From contig CM043947.1 in the NCBI GenBank assembly GCA_014529385.2, positions 133,597,891 through 133,661,890 of the forward strand: DNA of 64,000 nucleotides, written 5' to 3'. The DNA comes from Adiantum capillus-veneris. Lineage: Eukaryota; Streptophyta; Polypodiopsida; Polypodiales; Pteridaceae. Both the position numbers and the translations under genes were made by a program. Below the pieces are notes generated by a model. The model ran no database searches. It was not told the DNA's origin and saw only the letters and a program-made list of their open reading frames with translations. Shown here in pieces: positions 1 to 10,770 of the stretch (position 1 is the first letter of the stretch; each line of letters starts with the position of its first letter).

Positions 1-602
1 CCCTTTTCACAAAATGATTCCTCTTATTCTGATTAACCTTCTGAATTTCCATAGCTAAGGGTTTTGCTCTTAGCAAGGCATCTTGAACAGGTTCCGGTCT
101 GAGAGCTTCTAGCCGATTGTTCAAGGGGTCGATGAGCCCTTGGCAGAACTATGCTACTTGCTGATCCAAGGTCATTCTAGGAGCATACCTTTGAAGAGTA
201 ACAAACTTTAAGTAATACTCCTCGACTGAAGAGGTCGACTGATGAAGGAAAAGAACTCATTCATCTTCAAGGTTTCATAAGCGGGTCATAAGTAATGTCC
301 CATCACTACAGCCTCGATGTCTTCCCACGACTGAGAAGATCCCTTGATGTTCAGATCTCTGCAACGCTGTTTCCACCAAATCTTGGCATCGTCAGAGAGG
401 TGAAACATTGCGAGCATGGTCTGATTCTCGGGTTGAGTCCCTGCAGCCTCGAAATAGTCATCCATCACTTCCATCCACACTTCCGCATCTCTCTCCACAT
501 TAGCTACCTCGCCCTTAAAGATCGGAGGTTGGGCTTGTTTAAGGAGGAGCTTCTTTTCTTGTGCTATCTAATAGAGAGTGACAGGTGGTGCCTACACGGT
601 TA
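1..602 (-). pseudogene. Ty3/gypsy gag, N-terminal part (copy A)
   Basis: Retrotransposon Gag capsid region read on the minus strand, cut by the window edge. The 70-residue piece at 498-286 has the typical Retrotrans_gag pattern (VWMEVMDDYFEA, then KIWWKQRCRDL). Downstream, around 240-50, frameshifted remains correspond to the capsid C-terminal half seen intact at 23503-22667. It lies downstream of a leader ORF, PBS and LTR in the same orientation, as expected for gag. It is broken by several frameshifts and stops, so it is not expected to make protein. The family assignment is firm because the window holds four related copies. Confidence 0.85.
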
Positions 603-777
603 AGAAGGAATTTGATATGATTTCTAGAATTCAAGATTTAAATAAAATCCAAGTTTCAAATCACCGAGAGACAAAAATGCAGAGACAGAAAATTTATTGA
701 TAGATTTTTTTACAATCGTAACCTTTTGAGGTTTAGGATAACTTTTGATCAATTTATTACATAGCATTCTGGGATAT

Positions 778-1358
778 CTATTTGATACGTCTGGCAAGCT
801 GTCTTGGGTTATAATGATACAGACGATGTTTATGTGTTTTCATATTCTTACAATCCTCTATTTCTCTTGAGAGATAGTCCCTATACTTATCCTTAAGCGG
901 GGTAGTAAATTATGGTGTTCATACTCTTGGATAAGTGTCTTGGAATACCAAAATTTCTAACTCTATTCGCTAAAATTACATCAATGACCTTGTCCCAAAG
1001 CCACTCATTGAGGGTTTGCTCGGTGCCGTCAGAAGTAGCAACAGTGACGTCCGAATGTGAAGGAAACAAGTAGTATAACTGCACTACTCTCAATTCTTCT
1101 CCCCAACGGATTTTCTTTGAAGTCTGTAGCCAGGCATCCTAATTTTCGAGCGTTGATGTAGTAAATCCCGACTTTGTGGATCCAGTCAATATCCCATCCT
1201 TTATCAATGCGAGTGGAGTGCGGTGTATTGACCTTTAGCAGCATCTCCATCACGTCTCGTCGAAAACAATAATTTGGGCAACGACGTGCTTGCTCGTAAA
1301 TAAGCTTAAAGACATGAAACGTTTGGTATTCAAGTGGGGGATCTTCCTGCAACACCAA
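778..1358 (-). pseudogene. Leader ORF between PBS and gag of the gypsy family (copy A)
   Basis: A sequence of about 190 codons between the primer binding site and gag, in the same orientation as gag. I do not recognise the protein. Conserved blocks include FKLIYEQARRCPNYCFRRDVM, then one frame change near 1095, then TEQTLNEWLWDKV and RVRNFG.PRHL.KSMNT.YYP. The same product is found at 21540-21180 and 24553-23977, so it belongs to the element family. No in-frame ATG starts it: the frame opens after a stop, and the sequence gtgttgcag just upstream resembles a 3' splice site. It may be a captured host exon or an element-specific protein. Confidence 0.6.
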
Positions 1359-1449
1359 TGCAAGGAGTTCGGATTAGCTACCTAGATTTCCTTGGTTCTT
1401 AAAAAAATTCAAACAGTACGAATTTTAGTTCCCAGTCTATCCTAACCTT

Positions 1450-1461
1450 GCTCTGATATCA
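1450..1461 (-). promoter_or_regulatory. Primer binding site, initiator tRNA-Met type
   Basis: On the minus strand the sequence reads TGATATCAGAGC, one base from the canonical plant PBS TGGTATCAGAGC. It lies 2 bases inside the LTR end, which fixes the LTR boundary and the element orientation. Confidence 0.85.
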
Positions 1462-3623
1462 GGTGTGAGGTCCCCACCCCGTCGTCTCAAACGATGGTTT
1501 TGATGGTAAACCTGGTGGCCACTAGATCTATAGCGGAAGCAAACAAAGTGGTTTAAGGGATCAACTAACGGATGAGCTCTCATCACCAAGTGAATTGAGC
1601 AGAGCCTACTAGCAATGAGATCTAGTTCCACCCCACAGGGGAAAGCGTGTCTAACCAATTATTGGTCCTAAGACTCACCTTCCAGAAGGAGAGAAGTCTC
1701 AAGTGCCTTTTTTCCCCATTGCTTTCAGAGGCACGTACGCTTGGGACTTCATCGCTTTTGATGCAATGAGCAATTCCAGCATCATTTATCGTACTATGGG
1801 GACAGAAAATTCTCGACCAATCGTGACCACCCTTCTCATAGGCATTGGCAGCCCGAGCCAAGCCCCCATTTTCCACCCCCATACTCGCACTTTGTCTTGT
1901 GTGTCCTAATTACTAACACATTTTTTGTTCAACATATATATTCATTGATTATTCCGATTCACAGGTTGTGTTAAGATAGCCCTTCAAACAGTTTTTCAAA
2001 GTGGCACCAAAACAATCTTTTTAGTAAAAATTCACTCAATAACTCATTTCATTTAAACTTCCAATGTCCTGGACGCATGAAATCCCCAAGCGAGTGTTAA
2101 CTCCACCCGTTGTCACCTAGTTGCTCATACAACTAGATCTGTCCACCGCATAAAAAGCACGACATGGACATCCCACTGCAAAGAATGCAAGTCGTGGGTA
2201 TCCACCGCAAAGAACTCAAGACGTGCATCAAAGCCCTAAGCTAGGTAATCATAGCTACTGCAAGAACCTCGCAAGCTATCCCCTGTGATAACAAGGGGGA
2301 TCATGAGTAAATCAACATTGGAATTGAAAATGAACTGGCCGAGTTAATTTTCCTTAGCAAACAGTCTTTCCTACTTCAGACAGTTTATTCCAAAAACATT
2401 CTTTCCTACTTAAATCTAAATACACTAATTAAAATGCCGTGGTCTCCGTTGGATCACCAACATGTTTGGGGTAATGATATTTTCCTATCTTACCGAAATG
2501 CAATGTTATTAAACTGTATTTGAATTAAATTTGGGTCTACCTTGATAATTTCCTCCTCATTGCTTCATGAGATGACCGGTACTTGCTCGACCATGGGAGC
2601 CTCCCCTTTCCGTTGGTGTTGCTCGTCCCGGTCTCATGGACGTGAGATCCACCAAAACGGGTCCTCTTTGGGGCCATTTTTACTCACTACTTACGAAGAT
2701 GCTATCGGAAAAGAGACTAGAGTACGGTATACCATGACAATCCGCAGTTGGTCAGATAACAACATGATTAACTTTAACAAACATTTCTTCTTATATGGAA
2801 GAAACAGAATCATTTCAGGGTTATGATAATTACTCCTCTATCATAAACTATCTTGGGAAAAATTTAGATTAACACTAGTTGATCTAAGTTTTTAATTACA
2901 TTGATAGCATCTTCACATGATCTTATGAGAATTGGCGTTAAAATTAGATGTTTAGCTCGGCAATTGGAAAATTCAGTTTCCTGTGATTACTTGCTTAATT
3001 AGAGTAATTGAATGATGAATTTGCTATACTAATTGCTTCTCTAAGATGAACAAAACAGTACAGAATTATCTTGTGCACATGCGGAAGAATTTCCTTTCCT
3101 ATAATGACAATAATTTAAGAGGGTGATTAATTTCTCTAATTTACACATTAATCTCTTGTAATTAGAGTTCAACCCTTGTAAATTAAATTCAATCCTAATG
3201 CAATGACCGATTGAAGTCGTTCAATTCACTACTTTGCTAGAGATTAACTTATTTCCATCATTCATGCATTGAACTAATTAGCTGGCAATTCACTATTATT
3301 AATCATTGATTAATTGATGATTAAGGAAGTTGATTTGATGCATAATTAACTAATTGGATTAAGATAATGACATAGATTAATCACATATGTGATTTAGAGT
3401 GTTTACTACTAGATAGAGTAGCTAGATTTTGCATAGAATTAGCGGGAGATAAGGAATTCATAGAGAAATCGAGATGAAAACATAAAATTGACTTTGGATT
3501 ACCGTAAATCGAGCTAATTAGGCCAGAAATGCTGATCTGATGAAGCCTAATTGACGAGAGATTGGCAGCACCTCCTCCTCTTAATCCGCTTCTAAAGATT
3601 GTGTATGCCGGCAACATCTCGCC

Positions 3624-3746
<123 letters not shown>

Positions 3747-3751
3747 CAGGT

Positions 3752-3760
3752 CCTTATATA
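3752..3760 (-). promoter_or_regulatory. TATA box of gypsy LTR A
   Basis: TATATAAGG on the minus strand, conserved in the five LTR copies that cover this region (see 9110, 9893, 13040, 16176) and always followed within about 10 bases by the microsatellite. This is the likely core promoter of the element. Confidence 0.6.
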
Positions 3761-4434
3761 GTGCTTATTCTCATGCAGATCGAAATCTGCTGCAAAATGC
3801 ATCTCAGTGAGCACTTGGTCTTGCATAGGCAGCTTGGGTGCATGGCTTGCAAAGTGTCCAGTTTTCTTTTCCAACTACCTCTCACACTCTCTCTCATGCT
3901 TGGTAAGTCTCCCACAAGCTCCTTGATGAGTGGGGGCGCCCTCTAGCTGCTAAAGCAAGCCTCCAATGGCCTAGAGCACACCAAGCCCCCAGTGCCGGTG
4001 CCCTTGCTAGCCTTAGAAAAAAAATTATTTTTAACCTTAGACAGTCGTTACAGCTTGGACTTTAATTCCGAAACTTGTTGTGGTAAGACGGAACTAAGGT
4101 GCATCATCCCGAGTACCTGCCATATTTATTAGCTCCAAGTGTTCGAAAATGCATTTTTTTAAATTCTAGGTACGAGTGCACTTTGTCAAGCCGATCAAAA
4201 CTAGACGGGTCGAGTGACCAAAAATATACTATTTTAGGAAAATTTTCATAAAAATTGTTTTTATTCATTTTTGAAAGCTCTGTAACATTCTAAACATCTT
4301 GGCACCGACAGATTTAGAAAAACTATCAAAAATAGTAACTTTTTGCAGTATTAATATTTTATAGTGTAGGGGTGCTCTTTAGCTCGAGGTCAAAGATCTT
4401 ACATCCTCCCCAACGTGAAAAATCTGAGATGTCC

Positions 4435-4626
4435 TCATCTCAAGAATTTATTAGGATAATCCTTTATGAGCGTTGGTTTGACCTCCCAAGTAGAATCTTC
4501 TTCAGGGTAATCTTTCCACTTCACAAGGTGCTCGATAATTGTCCTGTTTCGTAGCTTTCTTCCGTAATTAGGTTGAAGTTGGAGCACCTGATTACGATGG
4601 ATGAAAATTCTAATGTCTAGTAGCAC
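4435..4626 (-). pseudogene. Ty3/gypsy pol C-terminal chromodomain fragment (copy A')
   Basis: The minus-strand end of a gypsy polyprotein: 63 residues ending IIEHLVKWKDYPEEDSTWE and a short tail before the TGA. LVKWKxYPxExxTWE is the chromodomain core that defines chromoviruses and is thought to direct integration to marked chromatin. The upstream side is cut at 4626, where plus-strand gag of another copy begins, giving a tail-to-head junction between opposite orientations. Confidence 0.85.
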
Positions 4627-5627
4627 GGTTCTGCCAAGGGCTCATCGACCCCTTCAACAATCGGCTAGAAGCTCTCAGACCGGCAACTCTTCAAGATGCC
4701 TTGCTAAGAGCTAAACCGTTAGCTATCGAAATTCAGAAGGTCAATCAGAATAAGAGGAATCATTTGACGAAAAGGGCAAGGATAAATGTTTGGAATAATA
4801 GACCAACCAATCAAGCATACGAACAGCGCCCAATAGTAGCCACTACCGCAGTTATGGAATTTCCAAATGTACGTTGTTCTGAGTGCAACGAATTCGGGCA
4901 TTACCGATCTAAATGCCCCAAAAAGACTCAACCAACTAGCGCCAATGCCATACCTCTAAATGTCTATGGGCGAGGACAACCTAATGGGGGAGGAGGACGT
5001 GAAAGGGTAAACAGAGGGCGAGGGCGTGGAGCTACCACCAGAGTGAATGCCACAGTGGTACAACCAACTATGGGAGATGAAGCAGAGGAGAGAGCAACCT
5101 TGCATGTTGCAATTCACAACCCTAATGGTTGCGAGAAATACACAGTCATTCATACGCCAGGATCTCTCAGAGGTGAACAAGTTAACTTCCTTATAGATTG
5201 TGGTAGTACTCTTTCATTTCTCACCCAGATGCATGAGGAAGCTAAAGCTAGATAAGTATGCAACAAGCAAATTAGTTGTAGAGTTATCAAACGGCAAGGA
5301 ATAGTATCTCAACACTCTGCACGTATAATCGACTTTGACCTAGGGGGACACCCAACTTCTGCTCAATTTCGAACCCTACCTTTAGGATAATTTGATGGGA
5401 TACTAGAGATGGACTGGCTAAAGCAAAATCAGGCCCACATCCATTGTGCACAAGGGAACTTTACCTTTACAGATAACTTGGGTAATGAAGTCTTAATCCA
5501 GGGGAAAAATGGAAGACCTAGGGCTACTCTAGTAAAGGCCAATAGACTTTCGAAGGTACTGAGAAAGGGGCAACAAATTTATGCGGTAAAGCTCAACAAG
5601 GTGGACCAATCAGACACCAGACTTTGA
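4627..5627 (+). pseudogene. Ty3/gypsy gag C-terminus and protease (copy B)
   Basis: Starts abruptly inside gag (CQGLIDPLNNRLEALRPAT) and continues for 184 residues through a CCHC zinc knuckle (CSECNEFGHYRSKC, about 4876-4917) that binds element RNA. A Gly/Arg-rich linker and the aspartic protease follow. The protease catalytic motif reads LIDCGSTLSF, with Cys where D-T/S-G is usual; every copy here shares this. Frameshifts near 5230 and 5310 break the frame before MDWLKQNQAHIHC (5409). The N-terminal half of gag and the leader are missing. Confidence 0.85.
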
Positions 5628-5636
5628 TGAAACTAG

Positions 5637-6990
5637 TTGAGGGAGTATGATGATGTATTCCCTGAGGACCTTACGAATATTCCACCACATAGAGAGGTAG
5701 ATCATGAGATCGAGACTATCCCTAGATGTGAACCTGTCTCAAAGCGACCTTATAAAATGTCACTTCCAGAGGCCATAGAACTCAAGGAACAACTTAGGCA
5801 ACTCATTGAACAAGGATTCATTCAACCCAGTACTTCTCCTTGGGGTGCACAATTCTTTTTCAGAAGAAGAAGGATGGGACCTTAAGGCTATGCATAGATT
5901 ACCGTGGAGTGAACCAGGTAATTGTCATAAACAAGTATCCAATTCCAAGGATTGACGAACTCCTGGATAGACTCCATGGCGCCAAAATCTTTACAAAGAT
6001 TGATCTAAAGTCAGGATATTACCAAATCATGATCAAGGAATCAGACATTCCAAAGACAGGTTTCAACACTAGGTATGGACACTACGAATTCACATTAATG
6101 TCCTTTGGTCTAACAAATACTCCTGCAAGCTTCGATTGACTTATGCAGGATATTTTCAAACCTTATCTGGACAATTTTGTCCTGGCTTTCGTTGACGACA
6201 TTCTGATCTATTCTAAGAACGAGGCACATCATGAAAAACATGTTTGCAAAGTACTTGATCTTCTTCGAGAGCACCAACTTTACGCTACAGCGAGCAAGTG
6301 TACCTTCTGCTCACCAAAGGTCAATTATCTTCGATTTATTATATCGGCCGAAGGGATTTCAGTGGACCCAGATAAAGTCAAGGATATGGTTGATTTGCCT
6401 CAACCATCCACCATCAGCGAAGTAAGAGGATTTATTGGATTAACGGGATGGTACAGGATTTTGTTAAGGACTATGCACGTATTACTGCACTTTTAACGGA
6501 ACTCCTGAAGAAAGGAATGAGGATCGAGTGGAAGACCGAGCACAAGTCTAGTTTTGCTAAGCTAAAAGAATTCTTGGTCTCAACTCCTATCTTAACGCTT
6601 CCAGATTTTAGTAAGAAATTTGAAGTAGCGACCAATGCTAGCTAATTTGCTTTGGGCGGAGTTCTTACTCAAGAAGGAAGACCGGTGGCGTATATTTTAC
6701 GAAAGCTGAGGGATCATGAGAAGAATTACCCTACTCACGATTTGTAACTCTTAGTGGTTATACATGCGCTGAAGTTGTGAAGACATTATCTTCTCAGATG
6801 CAAGTTTCAGCTAGTACAGACCACAAGAGCATAAAATGGATTTTTACTAAACCTATTCTCAATATGCGACAACGGTGATGGAAAAAACTCTTACAAGAAT
6901 ATGACATTGACATAAACTATAGACCAGGGAATGAAAATGCCGTTGCAGATGGACTTAGCCGAAAATCTGTTCTCAAAGCTATCTCTCTTC
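5637..6990 (+). pseudogene. Ty3/gypsy reverse transcriptase and RNase H (copy B)
   Basis: Decayed RT/RNase H. Recognisable blocks in order: [34 protein letters not shown] (5884), [11 protein letters not shown], the catalytic FVDDILIYSK (about 6190-6220), and KVNYLRFIISAEGISVDPDK. RNase H starts near 6590 (LPDFSKKFEVATNAS) and ends with YRPGNENAVADGLSRKS (about 6920-6970). Frameshifts occur near 5870 and 6460, and stops at 6137, 6643 and several later points. It cannot make an active enzyme but is the most complete RT in this gypsy family in the window. Confidence 0.9.
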
Positions 6991-7905
6991 CAAATAACCC
7001 TATCTGGGATAGAATTAAAGAAGCATCTTCGGTAGACCCAGAATACCAACGTATAGTATCATTAGTCTAGCAGAATAAGATGCCTGAAGCTAAAGATTAC
7101 TCTCTTATGGGAGGATGTCTTTACTTCATACATAGACTCTGTGTACCCAGAGACCCATCTTTAAAGAAGACTAATCTGTATGAAGCACACGATAGCCCTA
7201 CATCAGGACATCTAGGTTATGCTAAGACTCTTCATACTATCAGGAGGAGTTATTTTTGGTTTGGAATGAAAGGAAAAATACATTGCTATGTGAGGCAATG
7301 TCTTTCTTTTCAACGGATAAAAGCCGAAAGAATCAAGTTACCAGGGCAACTTCAACCTCTTGACATACCCCATATGAAATGGGAATGCATCAATATGGAC
7401 TTTGTTACATGATTACCTTCTATAGGAGGTTATGACTCTGTATTTCTGGTTGTTGATATACTCAAAAAAGTGGCTCATCTAATACTTGTAAAGAGGACCT
7501 TTATTGCTTTGGATATTAGCCGAGTATTCATCAAGGAAATTTTTAGGTTACATGGTGTACCCAAGTGTATCGTCAGTGATAGAGATGTCAAGTTTACATC
7601 AAAGTTTTGGACTTCTCTTTTCCAATCTATTGCGTCACAATTAGCACTCAGAACAGCGTATCATCCACAGACAGATGGGCAGACTGAAAGAGTAAATCAA
7701 GTGATTGAAGACATTCTCAGGGTCTATTGTTCGCAAGAGCCAAAGAAGTGGTTACAATATCTTCCTTTGGTAGACTATGCTTACAATTCTTCCGAACACA
7801 GAAGCATGGGAATGTCACCCTTCAAAGCTCTTTATGGACAAGACTCTTTAGCACCGCTTAACTTTTCAGACCCAACCATCAAGGTAGAAGCCTATAGAAG
7901 ATGCT
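6991..7905 (+). pseudogene. Ty3/gypsy integrase (copy B)
   Basis: Integrase inserts the cDNA into the genome. The zinc-binding HHCC region lies in 7080-7310 (EAHDSPTSGHLGYAKT, then CYVRQCLSFQ, where the usual final Cys is changed to Phe). The catalytic triad is visible: Asp in NMDFVT (7395), Asp in IVSDRDVKFTSKFW (7580), and Glu in QTDGQTERVNQ (7670-7700). Stops at 7410 and near 7905 and a frameshift break it. It matches 14080-15106 and 38900-39314 closely. Confidence 0.9.
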
Positions 7906-8430
7906 AGAAGACATGGAATCTCATACTAAAGCCATTCGCCAAGATATCCAAGCTACTCAGGATAGACAAAAGAATTACGCAGATAAGAATCGATCAGAAG
8001 GGACCTTCAAGGAAGGAGAATTTTTTTTCTACGGGTCCGACTGAAGAAAAGCAACTTATAATTAGGAAGGTACAAGAAACTAAGCCCGAGATATTATGGA
8101 CCCTTCGAAATCACTAAGGTTGTGAGTGACCAGGCCTACAAGCTCAAGTTACCCGCAAACGTAAAGGTTCACGATGTATTTCACATCAACCTACTCAAAC
8201 CCTACATTCCTAACCCCGATCAACTCTTGGACTCAAATCACATAGTTATGCCAGCACAAGGAGTTCTCGAACTTCAAACTGATTACATCCTTGAATCAAG
8301 GGAAAGAAAGCTACAAAACAGGCCAATTATCTAGCACCTTGTGAAGTGGAAAGATTATCCTGAAGAAGACGCTACTTGGGAGGATGAACCAACGCTCATA
8401 AATGATTATCCTAATAAATTATTGAGATGA
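7906..8430 (+). pseudogene. Ty3/gypsy integrase C-terminus and chromodomain (copy B)
   Basis: Continues the polyprotein after a frameshift. The visible parts are the conserved linker FKEGE, the segment VHDVFHINLLKPYIPNPDQL (about 8167-8226), and a chromodomain LVKWKDYPEEDATWEDEPT (8338-8395) ending at TGA 8428-8430. One in-frame stop precedes the chromodomain. A purine tract (ttggggagga) follows immediately and leads into the LTR. Confidence 0.9.
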
Positions 8431-9109
8431 TTACATCTCAATTTTTTCACGTTGGGGAGGATATAAGATCTCTGACTCCGAGCTAAAGAGCACCCTTGTA
8501 CTACAAAATATTCATACTGCAAAAAGTTACTATTTTTGGCAGTTTTTCTAAATCTGTTAGTGCCAAGATGTTTAGAATGTTATAGAATGGTCAAAAATGA
8601 ATAAAAACAATTTTTGTAAAAATTTTCCTAAAATAGTAAGTTTTTGGTCACCCGACCCATCTAGTTTTGACCGGCTCGACAAACTGCACCCGTACCTAGA
8701 ATTAAAAACAAAATGTATTTCCGAACACCAGGAGTTGCTAAGTATGGCAGGTACTCGAGATGATGCACCTTAGTTCCGTCTTAGCACAACAAGTTTCGGA
8801 ATTAAAATCCAAGCTGTAACGACCGTCTAAGGTTTTTTTATTTTTTCTAAGGGTAGCAAGGGCACCGGCACTCGAGGGTTGGTGTGTGCACATGCTCTAG
8901 GCCATTGGAGGCTTGCTTTAGCAGCTAGAGGGCGCACCCACTCATCTAGGAGCTCGTGGGAGACTTACCAAGCATGAGACAGAGTGTGAGAGGCAGTTGG
9001 AAAAACTAACTGGACACTTTGCGAGCCATGCACCCAAGCTGCCTATGCAAGACCAAGTGCTCACTCGGATGCATTAGGAGCATATTTTGATCTGCATGAG
9101 AATAAGCAC

Positions 9110-9118
9110 TATATAAGG
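9110..9118 (+). promoter_or_regulatory. TATA box of gypsy LTR B
   Basis: TATATAAGG, directly followed by a CT/CA microsatellite, as in sister LTRs. Confidence 0.55.
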
Positions 9119-9123
9119 ACCTG

Positions 9124-9188
<65 letters not shown>

Positions 9189-9236
9189 TCAACACACACA
9201 CACACACACCCTCACACACACACACACACACACACA
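9124..9236. repeat. (CT)n(CA)n compound microsatellite
   Basis: About 113 bp inside LTR B, with a CT block then interrupted CA blocks. It occupies the place of the pure GT/CA array in sister LTRs. Confidence 0.95.
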
Positions 9237-9861
9237 TTGGGCGAGGTGTTGCCAGCATACACAATCTCTAGAAGCGGATTAAGAGGAGGAGGTGTTGCCA
9301 ATCTCTCTTCAATTAGGCTTCATCGGATCAGCATTTCTAGCCTAATTAGCTCGATTTACGGTAATCCAAAGTCAAATTTATGTTTTCATCTCCATTTCTC
9401 TATGTATTCCTTATCTCCCACTAATTCTATGCAAAATCTAGCTACTCTATCTAATAGTAAACTCTCTAAATCACACATGTGATTAGTCTATTTCAATATC
9501 TTAATCCAATTAGTTAATTATGCATCAAATCAACTTCCTTAATCATCAGTTAATCCATGATTAATAATAGTGAATTGCCAACTAATTAGTTCAATGCATG
9601 AATGATGGAAATAAGTTAATCTCTAGCAAAGTAGCGAATTGAACGACTTCAATCGGTCATTGCATTAGAAATGAATTTAATTAACAAGGATTAAACTCTA
9701 ATTACATGAGATTAATGTGTAAATTAGAGAAATTAATCACCCTCTTAAATTATTGTCATTATAGAAAAGAAAATTCTTTCGCATGTGCACAAGGTAATTC
9801 TGTACGTTTTTGTTCATCTTAGAGAAGCAATTAGTAATTAAGCAAGTAATCACAGGAAATG

Positions 9862-10563
9862 CATGTGTGTGTGTGTGAGAGAGAGAGTAGGTCCTTATAT
9901 AGTGCTTATTCTCATGCATATCGAAATCTGCTGCTAACTTCATCTGAGTGAGCACTTGGTCTTGCATAGGCAGCTTGGATGCATGGCTTGCAAAATGTCC
10001 AATTACCTTTTCCACGTGCCTCTCACACTCTCTCTCATGCTAGTAAGTCTCCCAAAAGCTCCTAGATGAGGGGGCGCACCCTCTAGCTGCTAAAGCAAGC
10101 CTCCAATGGCCTAGAGCCTATGCACACACCAGCCCCCGAGTGTCGGTGCCCCTGCTAGCCTTTTTTAAAAAATAATTATTTTTTTAACCTTAGACGGTCG
10201 TTACAGCTTGGATTTTAATTCTGAAACTTGTTGTGCTAAGACGGAACTGAGGTGCATCATCCCGAGTACCTGCCATATTTAGCACCTCTCGGTGTCCGAA
10301 AATGCTTTTTTTATAAAAAATTCTAGATACGGGTGCAGTTTGTCGAGCCGGTCAAAACTAGAGGGGTCGGGTGACCAAAAACTTACTATTTTAGGAAAAT
10401 TTTCACAAAAATTGTTTTTTTTTTTAATTTTTGAAAGCTCTATAACATTCTAAACATCTTGGCACCGACAGATTTAGAAAAATCGCCAAAAATAGTAACT
10501 TTTTGCAGTACGAATATTTTGTAGTACAGGGGTGCTCTTTAGCTCGGGGTCAGAGATCTTACA
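9862..10563 (-). repeat. Ty3/gypsy LTR, promoter-proximal part (LTR C, minus strand)
   Basis: A minus-strand LTR piece from its TG/GA microsatellite (9864-9887) and TATA box (9901-9893) to the LTR start at 10563. It forms an inverted pair with LTR B. Confidence 0.85.
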
Positions 10564-10758
10564 TCCTCCGCAACATGAAAAATTTGAGATGTCCTCATCT
10601 CAAGAATTTATTAGGATAATCCTTTACAAACTTTTGGTATTCAAGTGCGGTATCTTCCTGCAACACGAATGCAAGGAGATCGAATTAGCTACCTAGATTT
10701 CCTTAGTTCTAAAATTTTCAAACAACACGAATTTTAGTTCCCAGTCTATCCTAACCTT
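10564..10758 (-). pseudogene. Joined gypsy pol end, leader start and 5' UTR remnant
   Basis: In minus-strand terms, 5' UTR (10758-10690) and the first 20 or so codons of the leader ORF (about 10685-10627) are fused directly to the last codons of pol and the purine tract (10625-10564). Nearly all of gag-pol is therefore deleted between two LTRs (D and C), leaving an element skeleton of LTR, short junction and partial LTR. Confidence 0.7.
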
Positions 10759-10770
10759 TCTCTGATACCA
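10759..10770 (-). promoter_or_regulatory. Primer binding site, initiator tRNA-Met type
   Basis: TGGTATCAGAGA on the minus strand, one mismatch to the plant iMet PBS, 2 bases from the LTR D end. Confidence 0.85.

Larger units (their letters stand above)
8462..9861 (+). repeat. Ty3/gypsy LTR, 5' half (LTR B, plus strand)
   Basis: Begins at the position equivalent to TGTAAGATC of other copies (here TATAAG) and follows LTR E (15523-18400) for about 1.4 kb, including TATA, microsatellite and AT-rich part. It stops near 9861, where the same LTR resumes in the opposite orientation. The result is an inverted-repeat junction. Confidence 0.85.

Noticed and set aside
2542-2826. 94-codon open frame inside LTR A as a gene
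   Set aside because: The equivalent stretch in LTRs D and E has stops and frameshifts, so it is chance reading in an LTR.
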